Shown piece by piece: positions 12,058 through 15,229 of a stretch of 15,229 nt of DNA. The position numbers and the translations under genes are program-made. Source of the stretch: DATIKM01 sp035477595 (GTDB taxonomy: Bacteria > Armatimonadota > Chthonomonadetes > Chthonomonadales > CAJBBX01); the NCBI GenBank assembly GCA_035477595.1, contig DATIKM010000154.1, forward strand, positions 1-15,229, written 5' to 3'. Numbering within the stretch: position 1 is the first letter of the stretch; each line of letters opens with the position of its first letter. The notes under the pieces are model-generated. The model saw nothing but the letters and a program-made list of their open reading frames with translations. It was not told the origin of the DNA and made no database searches.

Positions 12058-14916
12058 TCACGCAACCGACCAGCGGAGCACGATGGCGCTTTCCATGTGC
12101 TCGTGCGGGTGCAGTCGGGCCTCCACTTCCGAGATCAGCCCCTCTTTCCTGGCATCCACGTCATCCTGCGCTTCGTAGAGCTGACGACGCTTGCGCGCGC
12201 GCTCCGCCTCCAGGTCCTTGATTGCGCGATGGGCTGCCAGCTTCGAGGCGAGGTCCGCTTGGAGGCGCGCGTCTTTCCTGGTCTGTCGAAGCTGCGCTTC
12301 CAGGTCCTTCAGCTCCACCTCGAGGCCGTGCTTCAGGTCGTCCGCCCATCGTTCGAGCTTCTCGATCTCCTCGTCGAAGAAGCGGCCATTGCGCTCGGCT
12401 ATCGCCGCGAGCGCCTCGGCCTGCCGCGTCTGAGTCTGGCGTGCCAACTCCTCTTCGACCTCGGCCGGCACCGCGACCGGACCATCCACACGCCCGTCCA
12501 GGAGGAAGAGCCTCGCGCAAGCATCGGGGTGGAGCGGGTGGCCCTGGTCGTCCATCCCTGCGAAGAGCAGCCGGTCCTCGCTCTCCAGAGACGACACGGT
12601 CAGTTTGGAGAGCGATAGCCAGCCCGAGCGCCCGACCATCGGATCGAGAAGGCCTATTCGGCTGCGGTAGCCGCTGAGGTCGAACGTTACGCTCGCCGGA
12701 GCGAGTGGGCGCTCCTTGGCCCGCTGGACCAGCGCTTCCGCGAGGGGATGGCCGGGGCGGTACGGGTACCTGCCGTCCGCCTCCTTCATGTGCGTGACGA
12801 ACTGGTATCGCCCCGGCGGGACCTCGGGAAGGCCGTCCCCCGTGCAGAGGAGGTCGAACTCGCAGGTCTCTTCGAAGAAGCGCGCACAGCCCTGCAGCTC
12901 GTGCCGGGTCAGGTTCCAGAGACAGCGCTCCAGCCTGCCAAGGAGGGCCCGGCTGCCCTCGAGGCTTACGCGCAGGCGCTGGTGCACCTCCTCATCGAAG
13001 TTCTCCAGAAGCGCCTTGCGCGTGTCCGCCATTCGCGCGGCGATCTGCTCTTCCAGCTCCCCGCGCAGAGCGTTGAAGGCGGTGTCGATCTCCTCAGCCG
13101 TGCGGCAGGACTGGTAGATGTCGGCGATCCGCCGCTCGAAGTCGACACCCGACTCCAGCGCGCCCAGGACTTCGTCGGAGGAACCGAAGACACCTTCGAA
13201 CAGACGGAACTTCTCCGAGAGCAGCTCGAAGACGCGCTGGTCGGCCTGGTTGGTTCGGTTAAGGAAGTTGATGACCACAACGTCATGCGCCTGCCCATAC
13301 CGATGGCAACGGCCGATGCGCTGCTCGATGCGCTGGGGGTTCCAGGGCAGGTCGTAGTTCACCACGAGAGAGCAGAACTGCAGGTTCACGCCTTCCGCAG
13401 CGGCCTCCGTGGAGATGAGGATGTCGGCCCGGTCGCGGAACTCCTCGACGAGGGCCGCCCGCAGGTCGACCGTCTTGTTGCCCGTGACCACGGGATCGCC
13501 CGCGTGGCGCTGGCGCCACGCCCGGTAGATGGCGCCCGATCGGTCGTCCGCGTTCGTGCCGTTGATGGTGAGGACACGCCCCTCGTACCCGTTTCGGGTC
13601 AGGAGCCGGAGAAGGTAGTCCTGCGTCCTACAGCTCTCCGTGAAGATGACCGCCTTCTGGGCCGCTTCCAGCTCCGCGAGCTTGGCGAACCCCTGGGCGA
13701 GGGCGGTCAGCAGCGCCTGCCCCTTGGCGTTCACGGTGATGGCGCTCGCCAGATCGCCGTAGCCCAGGAGGTCGTCCACCTCCTTGCGGAGGGCTTCCGG
13801 CGAGGGCTCGGCGGCATCCTCCGTGGTGGTAGCCGCGTTCACTTCTGCCCACTCGTCCGCGATCTCGTCCAGCCCTTCGAAGTCCTCCTCCAGTCCAGCG
13901 AGGAGGTCCCCGTGGCGCTGCTGGAGCTTCCTCGCCAGCGATGCCAGCGTCGCCGCGATCGCGAACGTCGACGAAGCCAGCAGCTTGCGGAGGACCATCG
14001 TCATCAGGGCCCGCTGGCTCGTGGGCAAGGCGAAGAGGGTCTCGCGCTGCAGGTAGCTGGAGACCAGGTCGTAGAGCCTGCTCTCCTCTTGAGTTGGCGT
14101 GAAGTCCTGAGTAATCGGTATGCGGTTGGTGAAGCGCACGTACTCCTGGACCTGGCGCCTGAGGGTGCGCTGGCAGACCGGACTCAGTCGGCGCTTCAGC
14201 TCGCGCAGCTCCCGGCCTTCCACCGGCCCGCGCATGTAGCGGGCTCGGAACGCCTCCAGGTCCCCGAACAGGTGCTCATCCAGGACGCCCACAAGACCGT
14301 AGAGCTCCAGCAGGCTGTTCTGCAACGGTGTGGCTGTCAGGAGCAGCAAGGGTCGGCCGCATACTGCCTCTTTGACGGCAGCCGCGATCTTGTTCCCTGG
14401 ACGCCACACATTGCGCAGCCTGTGGGCCTCATCGATCACCACCAGGTCCCACGGGATCGCGCGGATCTCCGCGCTCTTGCTGCGCGCGAAGTGGTAGGAG
14501 CAGATGACAACCTGATCCTTCACCTCCATCGGCAGGCGAGGCCCGGCTCTCGCGCTGGCGTTGTACTCGCGCGCGTCGAACACCTTCGACGGTAGGTAGA
14601 ACTTGTCGACCAGCTCCTGCTGCCACTGCTTCCGGAGGATCGTGGGCGTGATGGCGAGGATCCTGCGCTTCCGCTCGGCCCACAATTGGCTGATGATGAT
14701 GCCCGCCTCTATTGTCTTACCGAGCCCTACCTCATCGGCCAGGATCGCGCCTCGAGAGAGGGGGGACCGAAACGCAAACAGCGCTGCGTCCAGTTGGTGC
14801 GGGTTCAGGTCGACCTTGGCGTTGAACAACGAGGCGCCCAGCTTCTCGATGCTGTCCGAGGGGCACCGTCTGGTTAGTTCGTGGGCGTAGTAGGCGGTGT
14901 GGTAGTCCGTGAGCAT
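12058..14916 (-). CDS. SNF2/RapA-family helicase-like ATPase with C-terminal coiled coil
   Basis: This gene encodes 952 residues from the ATG at 14916. That start is chosen over an in-frame GTG at 14949 because MLTDYHTAYYAHELTRR looks like the usual family N-terminus; neither start has a good ribosome binding site. Motifs in order: NPHQLDAALFAF (38-49), Walker A DEVGLGKT (61-68), DEAH (162-165), TATPLQN (194-200), STEAAAEGVNLQ (502-513) and QRIGRCHRYGQ (532-542), a complete Swi2/Snf2-type ATPase. Residues about 830-930 are charged, heptad-like helix, probably a coiled coil. There is no nuclease motif I can see. SNF2 proteins translocate on double-stranded DNA and remodel or displace bound protein; prokaryotic relatives occur in RNA polymerase recycling (RapA) and in defence systems (DrmD of DISARM). 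Being first in an operon with HD, Mod and Res points to defence. Confidence 0.88.
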   Translation of the reverse strand: MLTDYHTAYYAHELTRRCPSDSIEKLGASLFNAKVDLNPHQLDAALFAFRSPLSRGAILADEVGLGKTIEAGIIISQLWAERKRRILAITPTILRKQWQQELVDKFYLPSKVFDAREYNASARAGPRLPMEVKDQVVICSYHFARSKSAEIRAIPWDLVVIDEAHRLRNVWRPGNKIAAAVKEAVCGRPLLLLTATPLQNSLLELYGLVGVLDEHLFGDLEAFRARYMRGPVEGRELRELKRRLSPVCQRTLRRQVQEYVRFTNRIPITQDFTPTQEESRLYDLVSSYLQRETLFALPTSQRALMTMVLRKLLASSTFAIAATLASLARKLQQRHGDLLAGLEEDFEGLDEIADEWAEVNAATTTEDAAEPSPEALRKEVDDLLGYGDLASAITVNAKGQALLTALAQGFAKLAELEAAQKAVIFTESCRTQDYLLRLLTRNGYEGRVLTINGTNADDRSGAIYRAWRQRHAGDPVVTGNKTVDLRAALVEEFRDRADILISTEAAAEGVNLQFCSLVVNYDLPWNPQRIEQRIGRCHRYGQAHDVVVINFLNRTNQADQRVFELLSEKFRLFEGVFGSSDEVLGALESGVDFERRIADIYQSCRTAEEIDTAFNALRGELEEQIAARMADTRKALLENFDEEVHQRLRVSLEGSRALLGRLERCLWNLTRHELQGCARFFEETCEFDLLCTGDGLPEVPPGRYQFVTHMKEADGRYPYRPGHPLAEALVQRAKERPLAPASVTFDLSGYRSRIGLLDPMVGRSGWLSLSKLTVSSLESEDRLLFAGMDDQGHPLHPDACARLFLLDGRVDGPVAVPAEVEEELARQTQTRQAEALAAIAERNGRFFDEEIEKLERWADDLKHGLEVELKDLEAQLRQTRKDARLQADLASKLAAHRAIKDLEAERARKRRQLYEAQDDVDARKEGLISEVEARLHPHEHMESAIVLRWSVA

Positions 14917-14962
14917 GATCGGTGTGCCGCAGCCTGCGTTGCCTCCCACATTGGACAGCGCG

Positions 14963-14983
14963 GGCTGGAGTTCCTGTCCAGCC
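14963..14983 (-). terminator. Hairpin between the DUF4328-like and SNF2 genes
   Basis: A perfect 7-bp stem (GGCTGGA at 14963-14969 with TCCAGCC at 14977-14983) encloses a 7-base loop, starting right after the stop of the upstream gene. There is no T run, so it is a weak terminator or an attenuator. An alternative pairing of GGACAG (14953-14958) with CTGTCC (14974-14979) overlaps it; the two cannot form together. Confidence 0.35.
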
Positions 14984-15229
14984 TCACCCGCCGCGCTCCA
15001 CCGTGGCGCACTGCGCAGCGTGGACCGCCTTCACCATCGCGATCGCCGTCAGCGCGGAGATGACTCCCGTGACGTGACTTGCGGCGTGCCCCACGAGGGC
15101 GGTCTGCAGCTCGACCACGCTGTCGGCCCGGACCAAGGCCCCCAGCGCCGCTATCGACATCCAGTTGTCGATGAGCCAGAAGCCCCACCACCAGCCGATC
15201 ACGGAGGGCGCGAGTGCGGTCGTCCATCG
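14984..15229 (-). CDS. C-terminal part of a DUF4328-like membrane protein, partial at window edge
   Basis: The frame is open from the window edge to a TGA at 14986-14984, giving the last 81 residues. A tryptophan-rich hydrophobic stretch (VIGWWWGFWLIDNW, near the start of the fragment) and a second hydrophobic helix (VISALTAIAMVKAV) look like two membrane segments. The GWWWxxWL pattern is what I know from the C-terminal half of DUF4328 proteins, integral membrane proteins of unknown function. It lies 67 bases upstream of the SNF2 gene on the same strand, separated by a hairpin, so it may or may not share a transcript with the defence operon. The N-terminal half lies outside the window. Confidence 0.55.
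   Translation of the reverse strand, partial: RWTTALAPSVIGWWWGFWLIDNWMSIAALGALVRADSVVELQTALVGHAASHVTGVISALTAIAMVKAVHAAQCATVERGG

Noticed and set aside
12748..14595. Open frame of 615 codons on the + strand across the SNF2 gene
   Set aside because: It is antisense to a gene with all SNF2 motifs, with no recognisable motif and shadow-like composition. The + strand frames over Res and HD (6978-8360, 10812-12221) were dropped for the same reason.
5748..14916. DISARM or BREX system
   Set aside because: An SNF2 helicase with a methyltransferase recalls DISARM, but there is no DrmA-like DUF1998 helicase, no DrmB and no phospholipase D-like DrmC. BREX markers (PglZ, BrxC, BrxL) are also absent. The Mod/Res pair is Type III-like.

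Overview
The window comes from a high-GC bacterium. It holds only protein genes plus remnants; I see no rRNA, tRNA, CRISPR array or transposase. Secreted DUF1080 proteins, a xylose-isomerase-like TIM barrel and a PRK12745-type short-chain dehydrogenase are common in free-living carbohydrate degraders of the Armatimonadota, Gemmatimonadota, Acidobacteriota and Planctomycetota. That placement is an impression from gene content, not a phylogenetic result.

Left part (1-5643): metabolic genes with a rearranged border. A secreted DUF1080 protein (497-1177, +) faces a leftward metabolic set: a secreted metzincin-like metalloprotease (5643-4099), a sugar isomerase/epimerase-like protein (4056-3298) and an SDR oxidoreductase (3283-2510). 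The border between the two directions has been copied several times. The tail of a second DUF1080 gene occupies 1-99. The 3' end of the SDR gene occurs three times, at 227-288 (decayed), 1307-1426 (clean fragment) and 2510-2629 (inside the intact gene). Between the last two sits a foreign-looking gene for a PD-(D/E)XK-like protein (2257-1430). A 12-bp hairpin with a GCAA loop follows both DUF1080 stops.

Right part (5748-14916, all leftward): a five-gene, probable defence operon. The order of transcription is SNF2/RapA-type helicase, HD-domain (SAMHD1/dGTPase-like) phosphohydrolase, a small YwgA-like helical protein, a Type III-style DNA methyltransferase (Mod), and a Type III-style restriction subunit (Res) with helicase motifs and a C-terminal PD-ExK nuclease site. 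The last four genes are joined by three consecutive ATGA stop/start overlaps, so they are very likely made as one set. The Mod/Res pair is a recognisable Type III restriction-modification core. The SNF2 motor, HD hydrolase and YwgA-like protein in the same operon make it an augmented or composite system. It is not DISARM or BREX, because the defining genes of those systems are absent. Upstream, the window ends inside a DUF4328-like membrane protein gene.

Inferred working model: Mod marks host DNA; Res cleaves unmodified DNA; the SNF2 protein adds a second DNA motor; and the HD protein, perhaps controlled by the YwgA-like partner, could deplete nucleotides or act as a fallback response to infection. 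Enzyme families come from motifs visible in the translations; the joint function is inference.
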